Positions 1-11,985 are shown, counted from the first letter of the stretch. The stretch: DNA of 64,000 bases from Tigriopus japonicus (GCA_010645155.1 CM021314.1:2654803-2718802); one strand, 5' to 3'. The notes: a model not told the origin generated them from the sequence alone. Numbers and translations are program-made.

Positions 1-3000
1 CAGTAAAACACTCTTGGGAGGAAATGTCTCCACATCGATGTTTCATGAGCAACTGCTGCCTAAAGGCGCAAAGGCGTGAAAGAGCGAGCGAACGACTGAG
101 TAAATGAACCAAGTACGGAATGGGACCGCGAGCGAGGAAACCACCGCCAAAAGCTAACAGCAAAGAGAAAGAGACGGACCTCCTGGCACGACTCCATTCC
201 CTGGTTTCAGGCCTCTCTTGCCGAACCATGCATGGTTTGGTCTGGCTTGATCTTCGGATGCACGATGTGAATGTACATGTACACACACTAGGATCCCGTC
301 AAACCATGTGATTCGCCTAGGGTAGAAGAGAGGGAATGGTTTTGGTTCGGCGTGCGGGGGATTTCGGTATCAATATTGGAAAATCCAAGTAAAATGGAAA
401 AGTGCTGTGAGTCGGGATGATCATGCCTTGAAGAGAATGATGTGTAGGATTCATAAGGCAAACCAGAAGGCAACGGGTACCGTCGGCCTCCGCGAAGACG
501 CAAGGAAAATAGAAAATTGCCAGGAACTCCATCACCTAGATTAGTTCATACCACGAATGTGTGTGGCGGCAACAATGCAAGCGGCAAACTTGATCTGGAA
601 AAAGAATTCCAAGGTTAATCTGACATGAGAATGCCATAAAGCATGTTTTCAATTGACCCGCTGACTCATCAGTATTGATCGGAGGATCAGCAACAAGTCT
701 GAATGATAGCCTAGAAGGGCCACTTCCGACGAAAGTGATTGGACAACGGAAAGAATAATGCTTGGCCACCCAGGATTGGTCGACATGGTTCTCTCCAATC
801 AAGTGGGTGTTTGTACATTCTACAGTACGTACATACACATGCAGTAGAGGGGACGAAAGAATTTGAAAGGAAGTGTCAGAAGACACGGGAAAAAGTGAAA
901 ATTTCAGTTGATTCCGTCTAGTGAAGCGGCGGACGAGGGTGCTTGACTCTTCTTCCACCCTTTTTCGATCGGAAAATAATTGCAAGTTCGAGGTACACTC
1001 GATGAGCTTGATTGGCCATAGACGATACGAAGCTACGAACCAGTGAAATTGCCTGATACTCCCGCATCAGACTTAATCGAGCGAAAGAGAACACGCAAAA
1101 TAGAAAATAATGGCAACAATTTCATTGCCTCCGTTTTGCAGCTCATCAAAGTTTTGATGCACTCCTTTTCATATCACTTAAAAAGAATCAGTTAAAAGGT
1201 CGGAAGGATTTCTCGGGCGTCGTTTATTAAAGTAACTCATTTGGACCACTAAATCTGAAAAAGCAAATAGCTCTGACTTTGGGATTCTTAACAATCTTTT
1301 AATGCAATCTTTCACCCTCTGAACTAAGAAGAGTTTTCATACTAATGAACCCGGCTTTGTTTTTTACAAGAGTTAAACCATCGCCTTTAAACGTATTTGG
1401 ATGCATGTTTGTCCAAAGTACCTTACCGACTCTATATTTAAGGGCTTGCAAAATCTGCTCTTAGCAATCCCTTGGTAGTTAAGGTATGTAATTGTTCTTG
1501 ACCGTAAGTTCTCGATTAGAAATGACTTGCATTTTATCCATCGACATACCCTCTATTCTACATTAAATGAAAGTCTTTGTTTCGGTAGCAAAATCCGCAA
1601 CTTGTAAAAACAAAAAATAATACAAAATCGGCATTTACAGAAACCATCGGGTTTATTATATGCTAAAAGACGCTTACCAGATAAATTTTACTGGCCTCCA
1701 CTCAAAAAGCATTTAAAATTTTCGGGAATTTTTGTAATGAATGATTATGGAAACGTCAACCATTCTATGAACATGAAGTACACTCATAAAATTATAGGTT
1801 GTCCCGAATTAGTTATGTGTTAAGAAGCAAAACCGTCAATGCTTAACTTTAACTGTAGTACTAGTAAATACATATCTATATTCGTATCAATCTATGACTG
1901 ATTGCTTGGATCTACTCAAGAGAGATCGATGCAAGAAGACTAAAAAATACCCGATGCAACATGGCGCAGACGGCAGGATTGCACCTTCAAATTCATTTTT
2001 CAACCCCGAGTTAATATTTGTGTCCTCAAGCAAATCATTCTATTTTGAGGATGTCGATGTCCAACGATTCCCAAGCCATCAGCAAGTTCAGCGCTTTCAA
2101 AGGCCACCTAACACGAGCGATAAATCCAATTAGCATATCATCAACTTGTTGGCAATGTCAATCATGCCATAAAAGATATTGCTTTTACATTTCTCTACTC
2201 TACATTAGTCTACATTAACAACAAAACTGTAAAGGCAAAGTCTTAGAAGAAATCATCAGACTGTCCTGAGCTACGTGTAAATATTAGAACCGTCATTCGC
2301 TCAAATGTTAACAACTCGTTGACGAATTTGTACAAACTGAGGCACGTTTTCTGTTTGTCCATGGACACTTTTTGGAATAAAGGGAAGTTGTTTTTGATGG
2401 CCATGGCCTAATTGTGGAATCAAACTTTGGGAACCATTTCTAAATTGATTGATAGGTACAAAAAAGGAAAGTATTCAATTTTAAGCTATTGCATTATTGA
2501 AAATTAGGTTTTTGGGTTAGGTGAGCATATTTTAGTGCCTGAAACGAGCTCTTTCATATTTTTTCCCGTCTCTATTTATCACCTGTTAGCCATAGGTTTA
2601 AGCCAATCTACTTGAAGAGGATTAAACGACATCGAATCTGCCGAATTTTTTTAACCATGATGTGGATTACTTTATTATAGATCCCATCAATTCATGAGAT
2701 TTTTTTTGGCTTGCCTTGATCAAAATTGCATTCTTTATTGGACAACCAACTTCTGCCAAGAATTCTGATCAAGCTATTTGAAATAGTTGGCTTGACCATG
2801 CAGGATAAAAATGTGCATGCAACCCTCCAATGGTATATATCTTCAAAAAGTATTGGCTCAAAGTGCAATGCCGCCAATGCAAACTTGTCAGTAAGGGGAA
2901 GCTTTGATAAAACGTAAATCTTTCCTGAATTGTTCATGACTCGTACCTACTATGTACGTAGTGGAGAAGACTTTGGGAACTTGACTAATAAGGAATAACA

Positions 3001-4065
3001 AATTCTTTGTCCTTCAACAGCCAAATTTGATAATGCCAATAAAACAAAGAATGGACCTCAAAGCAATTTAATCATGATTGGAGCAGCAAAAACTAAAAGA
3101 TACATAAAGGAGTTTATGGTCTACTCCTAATTTAACTGAGAGTCTTAAAATAATTCAAGTCAATGACTTTGTCCAAATTAGAACTGAAACAAGACGGAGT
3201 TCTTTCGATCAGCGTGCTAATTTCAGGGGAAATTGTTTCATGACGATGCTTTTTGGATCTAAAATTATGATTGGTTACTTTCAAAACATCTCATTTTTTC
3301 ATTTCCAATATTTTCTCTGCCCCAGATTTGAGTTTTATAGCATTTCTTAAACAAAATTTTGAAGTAAAAGATCATTTGGCCTGAATCCAACAACGACGGA
3401 TACATATTTTGAGCTCACTAATATTTGCAAGGTGAAGATTGTTCTTTTATTTTCTAATAAGGCCATGTCGGGCATTTCTAAAAGCTTAAGGTAGGAAAAA
3501 CGCCTTTAACTTACAGTAACTGTTTGGAAGGTCACAATACTAATGACTAGGGACGGGGAAAAAATGTAAAAATATTTTTGGAAACATGCTATTTTTCCTC
3601 TTTTCTGCACTTTCCGCCTTAATTTGCGCTTCTTATTCCCGACTTTGGCCTAAAATATTAAAATTATTGAAAATATGCCATTTAATAAAAATACTAACTG
3701 TTGGAAGATTTTTTCAGATTTCAAAAATAAATTTTATTTAAAACACATCACAAAAGGTCGGCAATTTATATAAATACAACAAAAATGGGGGAAATCTCAA
3801 GGCCTTCTCATATTCGAGAGCACACTTGTACCTGAACGTAAAAATATATTCTGCCTGAATGTTAGAATAAGTTCTTTCAACATCACTATTTTTGTATTTC
3901 TATTCAGCCTCCTTCATTGTTCAACCTTTTGCCCATTTGTCTTCGTCGGGAATATGTAGGAGCTGAGCCTCTAACAACATTTATGGCAGGATTGGACAAA
4001 TTTTGTAATACTGAATTTAAAAAAAATTAAATTAAGACCTCCTATATCGTGCCGGCCTTCCCTCT
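1..4065. other. Intergenic DNA, no recognised gene
   Basis: AT-rich sequence with only short open frames, none of which resembles a known protein or is joined by plausible splice sites into a longer one. No terminal inverted repeats with target duplications were found here. It may hold regulatory sequence or far-decayed repeats that cannot be recognised by eye. Confidence 0.5.
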
Positions 4066-4377
4066 GTGAATGAAATAGTGATTCGGGTTGTGGCAATGGA
4101 GAGTTGGAAGGCCTTTGCCAACACTGATGGTGGTAATGGTGAGAGGAATCCTGTTGGCAAACTACTTTTCCCTCCGAAGTCTATGAACCCTCAAGATCTG
4201 GAGAGGCAAACCCGTTCCAAAACGTCTGGTGAGATCCCAGTTCCCCTTCGTGGAACAAACACCTTCATCACCAACGCGGCAAACCTGTGGAACAAGGCCG
4301 CAGCCCTCAGGAATACTCTCACCATAGGAGCTGCCGCATCCATCTCCCGATCATTGACCAAATCGGCTACAATTTAA
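4066..4377 (+). mobile_element. Non-LTR retrotransposon ORF2 C-terminal remnant
   Basis: An open frame of about 100 codons ending in TAA. Its last 60 residues have the layout of the extreme C-terminus of LINE reverse-transcriptase proteins: a basic stretch, a segment of the type ITNAANLWNKA, then a short lysine-containing tail ending SATI. No upstream reverse transcriptase domain is present, so this is a 5'-truncated copy. Assignment rests on pattern memory only; a fragment of a host gene is possible. Confidence 0.4.
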
Positions 4378-4526
4378 TCAAATGTAATTACATGTTTAGT
4401 CACTTTATTTATCTCCATTTTTAAGCCATGTCCCTACACTATTTACTAGCCTCGTATGCTAAATGTGTGTCCCCGGGTCAGTACTATATTCAATTGCTCT
4501 CCAAACAGTAAATACATTGATTACAC

Positions 4527-4680
4527 ACAATTCCTGACCAACCCACTATTCAAGGGTCGTACAGATCTGCCAACAGGAACTCGTTGGTAGACCAAATTTC
4601 ATATAAATGTTAATTTCATGCAGTTACCTTAATGATTAACTAGGAAATTCTATTCCTTTGTAGCGGTAATAAAAAATCCG
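4527..4680 (+). mobile_element. LINE 3' end, second family, + strand copy
   Basis: This stretch matches, in the opposite orientation, the 3' end of the LINE fragment at 12066-12566. Both encode the same C-terminal peptide type (DQP-IQG-YRSAN-NSLVDQISYK) followed by a short tail that ends in a TAGCGGTAATAAAAAATCC-type motif (4661-4680 here). The frame in this copy is short and interrupted. It lies just downstream of another LINE end, so two truncated insertions are stacked here. Confidence 0.6.
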
Positions 4681-5238
4681 CAACCAGCCCAAAAAAAGTA
4701 CTTCTAGCATATTTTTTTGATTTAAAAATATTCAGGCTATCTCTATATCTAGTATCTTTACATCCAGCTTTTATTGTATGCACAAATTGGGTGGACTAGT
4801 TTGCGTTCCAATTAACGTTTATTTTGGATTGTGATTTTGGAAATCTTCAAAATTCCCATTGTAGGCTAACGTGATTTTAGTTGACAGCCTAAAGAACTAG
4901 AACTTTGCTCAAGATTGAAAAGTGACAAGGAAAGTATTTCTTGCATATTTTTTGATGAAAAAAATATTCAAGCTATCTCTATATCTAGTATTTTTACATC
5001 CAGCTTTTAGTGTGTGCACAAAGTGAGTGGACCAGTTTGCGTTCCAATTGACGTTTATTTTGGACCTCAAGAGTGATTTTGGAAATCCTCAAAATTCCCA
5101 TTGTAGGCTAACGTGATTTTAGTTGACAGCTTAAAGAACTAAAACTTTGCTCAAGATTGAAAAGTGACAAGGAAAGTATTTCTAGCATATTTTTTGATGA
5201 AAAAAATATTCAAGCTATCTCTCTATCTAGTATCTTTA

Positions 5239-6545
5239 CAGGGTGACCCATATGTATTAGGCCACTAACTTTTTTGATTAATTTTGCGAATATTATGCAA
5301 ATGGCGACCCTGAAATTTTTTGTCTACCTTTTTTTGACTCGTTATTAAGAATTGAATACAAAAACAATTCACTTGGATGGGAATCTTGTCTTCAAAATGG
5401 AAAAACGTGGAGCCATTCTCAAGCTCCACCATGCTGGCCACAGCATTCACACCATTGCCCAAAAACTTTCCGACATGAAAGTGAGCAAGAGTATGGTTGC
5501 CTATACTATTAAACGATTCAAAGACAACAAAACTTTGGAAAATCGTCCAAAACCAGGCCGCCCAAGATCTGTCCGGACCAAAAAGCTGGTTGAGAGCACA
5601 AGGGTGAAGATCTTTAGGAACAAGAGGAGGTCCATCAGGACTATGGCCGTGGAGGCTGGAGTTAGTCGCGAATCCATGAGAAGAATTGTCAAAGATGATC
5701 TGAAAATGAAGCCCTATCATCTCCAAAAGCGCCAATTGCTCAGCTCAGCCACTAAGATCAAGAGACTGGCCAGAGCCAAGAAGCTTCGAAATTGGCTCAA
5801 GTCCCGAACGCAAATTTCAATGATCTGGACAGATGAAAATATTTTTACAATTGAGGGATGTCACAATCAACGCAATGACAGGATTTTGACCAAAGATTTT
5901 TCCAAGGTTCCAATGAGCCAGAAAACGATCTTTAGAAGGCAGCATCCTGCCTCAGTGATGGTTTGGGCCGGAGTTACCTCTTGTGGAAGGAAAACTCCAT
6001 TGATTTTCATTCCGGAAGGTGTGAAGGTCAATAAAACGGCTTATTTGGATATGCTAAAGAATGAGGTACTTCCATGAATCCTTTCCCAGGGGTGGGAACA
6101 CTCCTATTGCTTTCAGCAGGACGGAGCACCATCCCATTCCACCAGGGACGTTCAAGCCTGGTGCAAAGCCAATTTTGACAATTTTTGGCCCAAGGATTTC
6201 TGGCCACCTTCTTCCCCAGATTTGAATGTTATGGACTTTGCTATTTGGTCAATCCTAGAGAGGAAGGTGGGAATCAAGTCCTACAAAAACTTGGATCAGC
6301 TCAAGGCTGCATTGGTGAAGGCTTGGGATGAACTTGATGAAGATCTCATATGTAAATCTTGTTCTGCAGTAAGGAGAAGATTGGATTCCGTAATTCAAGC
6401 GGATGGTGGCCATTTCGAATGAAATTTTGATATGTTCTATGAATATTGATTCTAAATTATTCTCTATAAATAAATTTTTCATTTTTAATTACCATTGATT
6501 AGTTAATTACTTCTGAAAGTGTCCTAAAACATATGGGTCACCCTG
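5239..6545 (+). mobile_element. maT-type (DD37D) mariner element, 1307 bp
   Basis: The element is bounded by terminal inverted repeats of about 28 bp. The left end reads CAGGGTGACCCATATGT, and the reverse complement of the right end begins with the same 17 bases; there are two mismatches in the next 11. A TA lies on each side (5237-5238 and 6546-6547), and removing the element rejoins the tandem repeat without a gap, so the target-site duplication is clear. It carries one transposase frame interrupted by a single stop codon. Full length, good inverted repeats and one visible lesion suggest a fairly recent insertion. Confidence 0.95.
5352..6422 (+). pseudogene. Mariner (maT, DD37D) transposase with one in-frame stop
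   Basis: This encodes the cut-and-paste DDE transposase of the surrounding mariner. The frame is open from ATG 5352 (a second ATG at 5397 fits the family start better) to TGA 6075-6077, and continues in the same frame from 6078 to TGA 6420-6422, 356 codons in all. The N-terminal half has helix-turn-helix segments and a GRP-type linker. The catalytic residues are the Asp in IWTDENIF, the Asp in QQDGAPSH and the Asp in NVMDFAIW. The last two are separated by 37 residues, which defines the maT group. The C-terminus ends in a GGHFE motif. The premature TGA falls just before the second catalytic Asp, so this copy should not make active enzyme. Confidence 0.92.
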
Positions 6546-6723
6546 TACATCCAGCTTTTAGTGTGTGCACAAAGTGAGTGGACCAGTTTGCGTTCCAATT
6601 AACGTTTATTTTGGACCTCAAGAGTGATTTTGGAAATCTTCAAAATTCCCATTGTAGGCTAACGTGATTTTAGTTGACAGCTTAAAGAACTAAAACTTTG
6701 CTCAAGATTGAAAAGTGACAAGA

Positions 6724-7112
6724 AAATGAAATGAAATTGAAAAAAAACTTGCTAAAATCATACCTCAATGAACTTCAAGTATTGTTTTAGCTGTTCTGGG
6801 CACAGATTATATAAACATAAGTTAGACATTTGTTTAATCTTATCAAACATTCCATGTAAAGGCATGTTACAAAAAAGAAATAAAATGGCCAGAAACGTCC
6901 TGAATGTTAAATGCAGCATCAAGTATAAAAAAAGCTTCATAAATCTATGTTTTTGCTTTCAAAATAATGATCTGATTAATTATTATTGTGGCAAACAAAT
7001 TTCAACAATGGTTCTAAAGCTAATCCTTTTTGCGGATCCTAGTCATTTTTGTTGGATGTTTAACTTCGAGGTTGCGCGAGTTATTGAGGAGTACTTTGAG
7101 TCCAGTTTTCGT
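6724..7112. other. Spacer downstream of nuclear receptor
   Basis: AT-rich spacer between the tandem repeat and the end of the minus-strand receptor gene, probably holding the receptor 3' UTR. No AATAAA is present on the minus strand. An ATTAAA variant is readable on the minus strand near 6834. Open frames here match nothing recognised. Confidence 0.4.
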
Positions 7113-8369
7113 TCAAATTCGGATTCGTCGCTTTTGTATATCAATGGCCTCCTTGGCATAAGAGAGTAACATAAGTCCATTTCCAAGCCGCACACCCGCC
7201 TCCGGCCCATATCGAAATTTCATGTACTTTTGTAGCAGACCAATGAATTTCATTTGAGTTTGTTCCACAATATCAGGACGTTGAAGATTCACAAACTCAC
7301 TTGAGAACAGAATGATTAGCTTGAGAAGGTTCATTTGAACGTCGTCCACGCGATCTTGGGCATCTTTTCTGGGCCAAGATTGCATCTTATTCACCAGAAA
7401 CAAATGCCTCTCTTCATCAGCTGCACTGGCAGCCCAAGGGGACGAAAATACTTGACTGTACATTAATCTGGGCTTGTGCTCAGACATGCCAAAAGCATCA
7501 AGCTCTTGGGCAAAGTCATTGAGATAGGGAAATTTGCCAGATTTTAAGGCTCTTTCTAAGAAATACACAAAGCACCAATCGGTTTCATGCAAAGACACCG
7601 CATATTTAAGAGCCACCATGTACTGTCCGTTCACCCTGACAAGTTCCTGTTGATCTTGAACCGGTAAACTGCGAAATTCTAGCACCGAGCTCATAACTTG
7701 GAAAACAAAATTATCGCAAAGTGAATAGAACTCCTCATAGAATTCGAAATCGCTTTGTCCACCAAAATAGCTCATCACCGCCATTTTCCGGATGAAATCC
7801 TGTTTTTGTGCACAAACCACATCCATATTACGCACAAAATGGGCGTCCATCATCTTCATATGAGCAGTGATATGAGTGTTATCGTTTGTTGTGAGCACCA
7901 ACAAAGAGATCCGGTTAGATACGGGCGATTTTTGGGTGGCAATTGAGACCGCATGGGACCCATTGGCGGTTTTCCGATACCGCCTTTCACGTTCGTGATC
8001 CGAGAGAACCCATCCAGGTCTCATCCCTATTGCCAAACAACGATGAAACCGACAGAATTGGCACCTTCGACGAGTCGATTTATTGACAACGCACTCATTG
8101 GAATTGTCCACACATATTAAATTGGCTTGAAGATCACGTTGAACAATTCTCCGGAAAAAAGCACGACACCCAGAACAACTCTGACCGCCATAATAGTTAT
8201 GTTGGCCTGCTTCATCGCCACAAACCTGGCAAATTCTTCGTAAATCGGGATCTGAAGATGTTGAAGAGGATCCCTCCGAGTCTAAATGGGTTCTTGTGCT
8301 CTGGAACTCGTAGTTATCGATAAAATCGGCGATTTCCTGGATGAGATCAAAAGTACTTTCTTGAGCCAT
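7113..8369 (-). CDS. Orphan nuclear receptor, intronless
   Basis: A ligand-regulated transcription factor of the nuclear receptor superfamily, 418 aa, in one uninterrupted exon. The frame stays open to a GTG at 8378, but the first ATG is at 8369 and is taken as the start. After a 46-residue acidic, Ser-rich N-terminus comes a C4 double zinc finger (residues 47-111): C47, C50, C65 and C68 in finger one; C86, C93, C103 and C106 in finger two. The P-box region is CSGCRAFF rather than the common CEGCKGFF, so DNA specificity may be unusual. Finger two has six, not five, residues between its first two cysteines. The ligand-binding domain spans about 180-418 and contains the conserved FRSLPVQDQQELV segment. 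The C-terminus is basic (KRRIRI) with no obvious AF-2 helix. The subfamily cannot be fixed by eye; it resembles arthropod-expanded orphan receptors. Confidence 0.93.
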   Translation of the reverse strand: MAQESTFDLIQEIADFIDNYEFQSTRTHLDSEGSSSTSSDPDLRRICQVCGDEAGQHNYYGGQSCSGCRAFFRRIVQRDLQANLICVDNSNECVVNKSTRRRCQFCRFHRCLAIGMRPGWVLSDHERERRYRKTANGSHAVSIATQKSPVSNRISLLVLTTNDNTHITAHMKMMDAHFVRNMDVVCAQKQDFIRKMAVMSYFGGQSDFEFYEEFYSLCDNFVFQVMSSVLEFRSLPVQDQQELVRVNGQYMVALKYAVSLHETDWCFVYFLERALKSGKFPYLNDFAQELDAFGMSEHKPRLMYSQVFSSPWAASAADEERHLFLVNKMQSWPRKDAQDRVDDVQMNLLKLIILFSSEFVNLQRPDIVEQTQMKFIGLLQKYMKFRYGPEAGVRLGNGLMLLSYAKEAIDIQKRRIRI

Positions 8370-9129
8370 ATTAGCCACGCACTAATTACGTCGATTGAGG
8401 GCTTTTTGGAGATGATCTGTGATTGTCATAATTTGTTCAATGATAAGAGCGACCTCTCTTCTCTGTTGAAACTGCGGGTTTGCCCACAATGTCGTACTAT
8501 CTTCAGCTTGCACGTACACAATCAACTTGACGTTGCGAATTGTAAACAGCTGCAAATGTCATTTGGAACATTCTTAGTCCTTTTTTGTAAACATGGACAA
8601 AGGACATTTTCAGTTTGAACTGATTACCGTTGGCTCATTTCTGAATAATGATAATAAAATAATCAACGTAGACAGGGTGTCCTCTGAATATTTGTCAACT
8701 AACAAACCCGGCAAAATAGTTCCTGTTGTAACATTATTACTTGCAAACACCAAAACATATTTTGTTATGATTTGTGCATCAACTTTTTAACAACCAATTT
8801 GCTTTTTAAACTTTAAATCAGTTCATGAGAACTTGCAAAAGTACCACGCTTTTGGGACTTATCTTGTTACATTTTGGCTATTCAAAATATTTGGTTTGAT
8901 TTATTTAATGTTGTTTCATTATTGCATTACTGTTATAAGGATCATTACCCGACCTCTCCGATCTGTTTTGCCATTAAAGCCAAATCATCAAAATTTGGCC
9001 AAAGTTCGGTTTCTTACTTTCACAATAGCCTAACGTTTCCAGTTTCTTGCAAATATAATGCATGATATTTCGCCTTGGTGATACATCTTGAAAAACCCCT
9101 GAGTTTTTAACTACATGACTATACTTTTT
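8370..9129. other. Upstream region of nuclear receptor
   Basis: About 760 bp between the receptor start codon and LINE debris. It presumably includes the receptor promoter and 5' UTR on the minus strand, but no TATA box or initiator could be assigned with confidence. Confidence 0.35.
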
Positions 9130-10085
9130 GAGGTCTTTTTGAGGTCGTCGATAAAACCGTTAATGATAGTGAGGTTATGGCTAATATGCTTGGAGATCAG
9201 TTCTCAAGTGTATTTTCAAGTAGGAAAAGGGTAGACAGAGTAGGCCATGAGTGTAGCAATGTTGTTGATGAGCCTGACATTGATAGTCAGGATAATCGCC
9301 TGGAGGATCTGGTAGTCACAGATCAAGATGCTTTTGAGGCCATCAAGAGCTTAAAGCTCTTGAGTTCTCCTGGACCTGATGGTGTGACATCTCAGTTTCT
9401 GATGAAATGGTCATAGATTCTTGCCCCAGTTTTCTCCTTTTTGATGCGTCGCATCTGAGATCAGGGCAAGTTTCCCTCCTCTCTAAAAGTAGCTCATGTT
9501 GTTCCCATTTTTAAAGGCGGAGATAAATCGCTCCCTAGTAATTATAGGCCCATTTCTCTGACCTCCAGCGTTGCAAAGTTTTTTGAGAAGATTATGAAGT
9601 CCAAGCTTGTAGATTATTTGGAAGTCCATGGTTTAATTCCTTCTGGACAGCATGGGTTTCGAGCTCATTTTAGTACAGTAACCCATATGGTTGATCATAT
9701 TGAGCAAATCATTGAAGGGCTCGAAAGTCACGAGTCAGTTGATGTAGTCTATCTTGACTTGGCAAGGTCTTTGATAAGGTCGATCATGGTCTTTTGCTCG
9801 ATCAACTCAAAGAGTTTGGGATCCAGGGTAAGGTCCTGAATTGGATTGGTAGTTTCATGAGTGATAGGAAGCAAATAGTCAAGGTCGAAGGATCATTTAG
9901 TGGCATGTACATATGATGTCAAGTCAGGTGTTCCACAAGGTTCAGTTTTAGGTCCGCTCCTGCTTATTCTCTTTATTGCTCCTCTCCAGAAGTTTAGAAC
10001 AAAAGCCAGTATTTCTTCATATGCTGATGCAAGGATGACTCTACGAAGGATTCACTTCAAGGTCGAAGGACCTTCAGCTTAGGGC
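9130..10085 (+). mobile_element. Decayed LINE reverse transcriptase (jockey-like), + strand
   Basis: Successive fragments of one reverse transcriptase occur in order but in shifted frames. 9177-9416 carries the segment leading to SSPGPDGVTS. 9480-9770 has VPIFKGGDKS, NYRPISLTS and a GQHGFR motif followed by VVYLDLA. 9900-10082 has SGVPQGSVLGPLLL and a damaged active-site motif (YADAR where YADD is expected). Stops and frameshifts separate the blocks. Motif order is that of jockey/CR1-type non-LTR elements. Nonfunctional relic. Confidence 0.88.
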
Positions 10086-10289
10086 CGACACCGGCAATTT
10101 AGGACATGCGATGACTGCATTTGGTTCAATAAACTTTGATTATTTTGCTAATAACATTTGTTTTTGAGTGAATGGCGGAACATAACAACATTTTAACAAT
10201 GGCAAATAACCAGAGAAATGACGTGTGTTCAAGTGAATGGTTGTATTTTATAACATTTCAAGGAGAGTAAAAGTCATGTTACACTCCAG

Positions 10290-10680
10290 TATAAGTCTAA
10301 CGTACACTTATAATTTTCTTGTCCCTCATGGTGAAAGTGCGTCTCAGGAGTCCCATCATTCCCCTCGCCCGCATGACGGTATCAGCATAGTGTTCACGGA
10401 ATTTTATTCTACCATTGAATATGATACCAAGGTCTGTTTCCATGTCTACACTCTCAAGTTCCTGGCCTTTCAGGATATACTTGGGAGTGGTTTTTGGCCT
10501 CATTCCAAACCTCATCATCTTACACATGAAGGTCATTCCATTATTCGAGGCCCATTCTTCAGCTGAGTTCAAGGCACTTTGGGCTCATTTCTCGTCTTGA
10601 GGTTGCAAGATAATCCCGATGATCTTCAAATCATCCGCAAATTTTAGCATCTTTGTGGATGTAGTCCAATCAAGGCATGA
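10290..10680 (-). mobile_element. LINE reverse transcriptase fragment, - strand
   Basis: On the minus strand an intact active-site motif FADDLK is readable (FADD codons at 10630-10641). After an in-frame stop comes a region of the type LNSAEEWASNNGMTF, then a DLGIIFNGRIKFREH segment and an arginine-rich end, the usual order after the reverse-transcriptase palm. It converges on the plus-strand fragment ending near 10085. Together they look like two truncated copies in opposite orientation, or an inverted rearrangement. Confidence 0.8.
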
Positions 10681-10689
10681 AGGTGCTCT

Positions 10690-11985
10690 CTTGCGGTTGG
10701 TTAACCATTGATGTCTTGTGTTGACTGGTCTTCTCATAATTGATCTTTCTCAAAGTTGCAGGACTTCAGCCAAAAGTAGTCCGTCTCTGTATCTGAGGGT
10801 TGCCACTTCAATTCCACGTGCTTGTCCTTGTCTAATTGGTGATGATTCCATTGCTTTTTCCCATTCATTTTCATGTTGAATCACCACATCAAAGTTTGCA
10901 GTAGTGACAAGAGAATACCAATATTCCCTGAATCCTACGATCCATTTCTTGTCCATCTATCTATCCATTGAATGATCTGACAGAGATGAAAGGCTCAAAA
11001 GCATGCTGAACAAACACATAAGTGACACAATTGACTTTGAGCAGTTCTTATCAATGGAGAACACGATGTTCTTTGATTGGAAGAAAGAAAGAAGGATGAA
11101 GTCAAGCTCTCTTTTTCTTTGAAGGGCCACACACGACCCATCCAAATTTTCTTTCTCAATCAGCACGACTGGATTTCTTTGTGCATTAAAACACTAGAAT
11201 ATGACACTAGGAGATGGCAAGATAACCAGAATGAGAGGTAAATCCACAAAGCTTTTGAGTGGCATCTTCTTTGAAGCTCAATTCACAATGGTCCCACGTT
11301 TCTCAAGGTGACCAAATTGATTAGGGTTGGTTCAGAACCTAAATTGACCACTTCTATCCAACATTGAACAACCTTCTCCAAAAATAGTTCAAAGACCACT
11401 GTCAAATACTGGCTTAAAATATTGAGTTAAAAGAAGACAAAAAGCACACAATTTCTGTTTTAAAGAAGATAAGAAATGTTGCCCCTCTCATTGAACCTCA
11501 CGTTCTAGTGGTCACCCTGTCAAACGAACAACACTGACACCATGTGGAGAATTCTCAAAGTAAACTAGGGTTGCCATAGGCAAAAGAAACGATATTTTAA
11601 TAGATTATTGATTCATCTAAACCTTTCAATAACTTCAAAGTTTCAAATCGTTTTTCAAAATCCAATGTAAAGAGCTTTGCTTATGAAAAGAAATGAATAG
11701 ATTGTTATAACATGTTTGAGTGGCGTCCCTGACTGAATTCTCTTTTCCTCGCAAATGAATGTTGAACTTCTCTCAACCTAGAATTAATGACGGACCAGTG
11801 ATGATCCAACGCAAGGTGGATTGATGACGTCATAGACACTGCTCTGAAATTCGTCCTCTAGTACAGTGGTTCTTGGCTGATGACACAAAATTAGTTTGTG
11901 GAAGGAATGGTCAGGACTCAAAATGTTGAGTTGAGGACTTGGAGAAAGTCTACTCTTGGGTTGGCGAGAGTAACATGGCATTGAT
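10690..11985. other. Intergenic DNA, probably repeat-derived
   Basis: No recognisable domain. A minus-strand frame at 10750-10956 is rich in charged residues and may be more retroelement debris, but it could not be assigned. The rest is AT-rich sequence without clear repeats. Confidence 0.4.

Larger units (their letters stand above)
4698..6723. repeat. About 240-bp tandem repeat, three copies, third split by mariner
   Basis: Three head-to-tail copies start near 4698, 4933 and 5175, giving periods of about 235 and 242 bp. Each carries the same landmarks in order: a GCATATTTTTTTGAT-like start, a CTATCTCTATATCTAGTAT segment, CATCCAGCTTTTA, GTTTGCGTTCCAATT, and a GATTGAAAAGTGACAAG end. Copies 2 and 3 resemble each other more than copy 1. 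The third copy is interrupted at a TA by the mariner and resumes at 6546, so the array existed before the transposon arrived. No coding capacity was recognised. Confidence 0.9.

Noticed and set aside
8370..8378. Start of the nuclear receptor at 8378
   Set aside because: The codon there is GTG; the first ATG in frame is at 8369.
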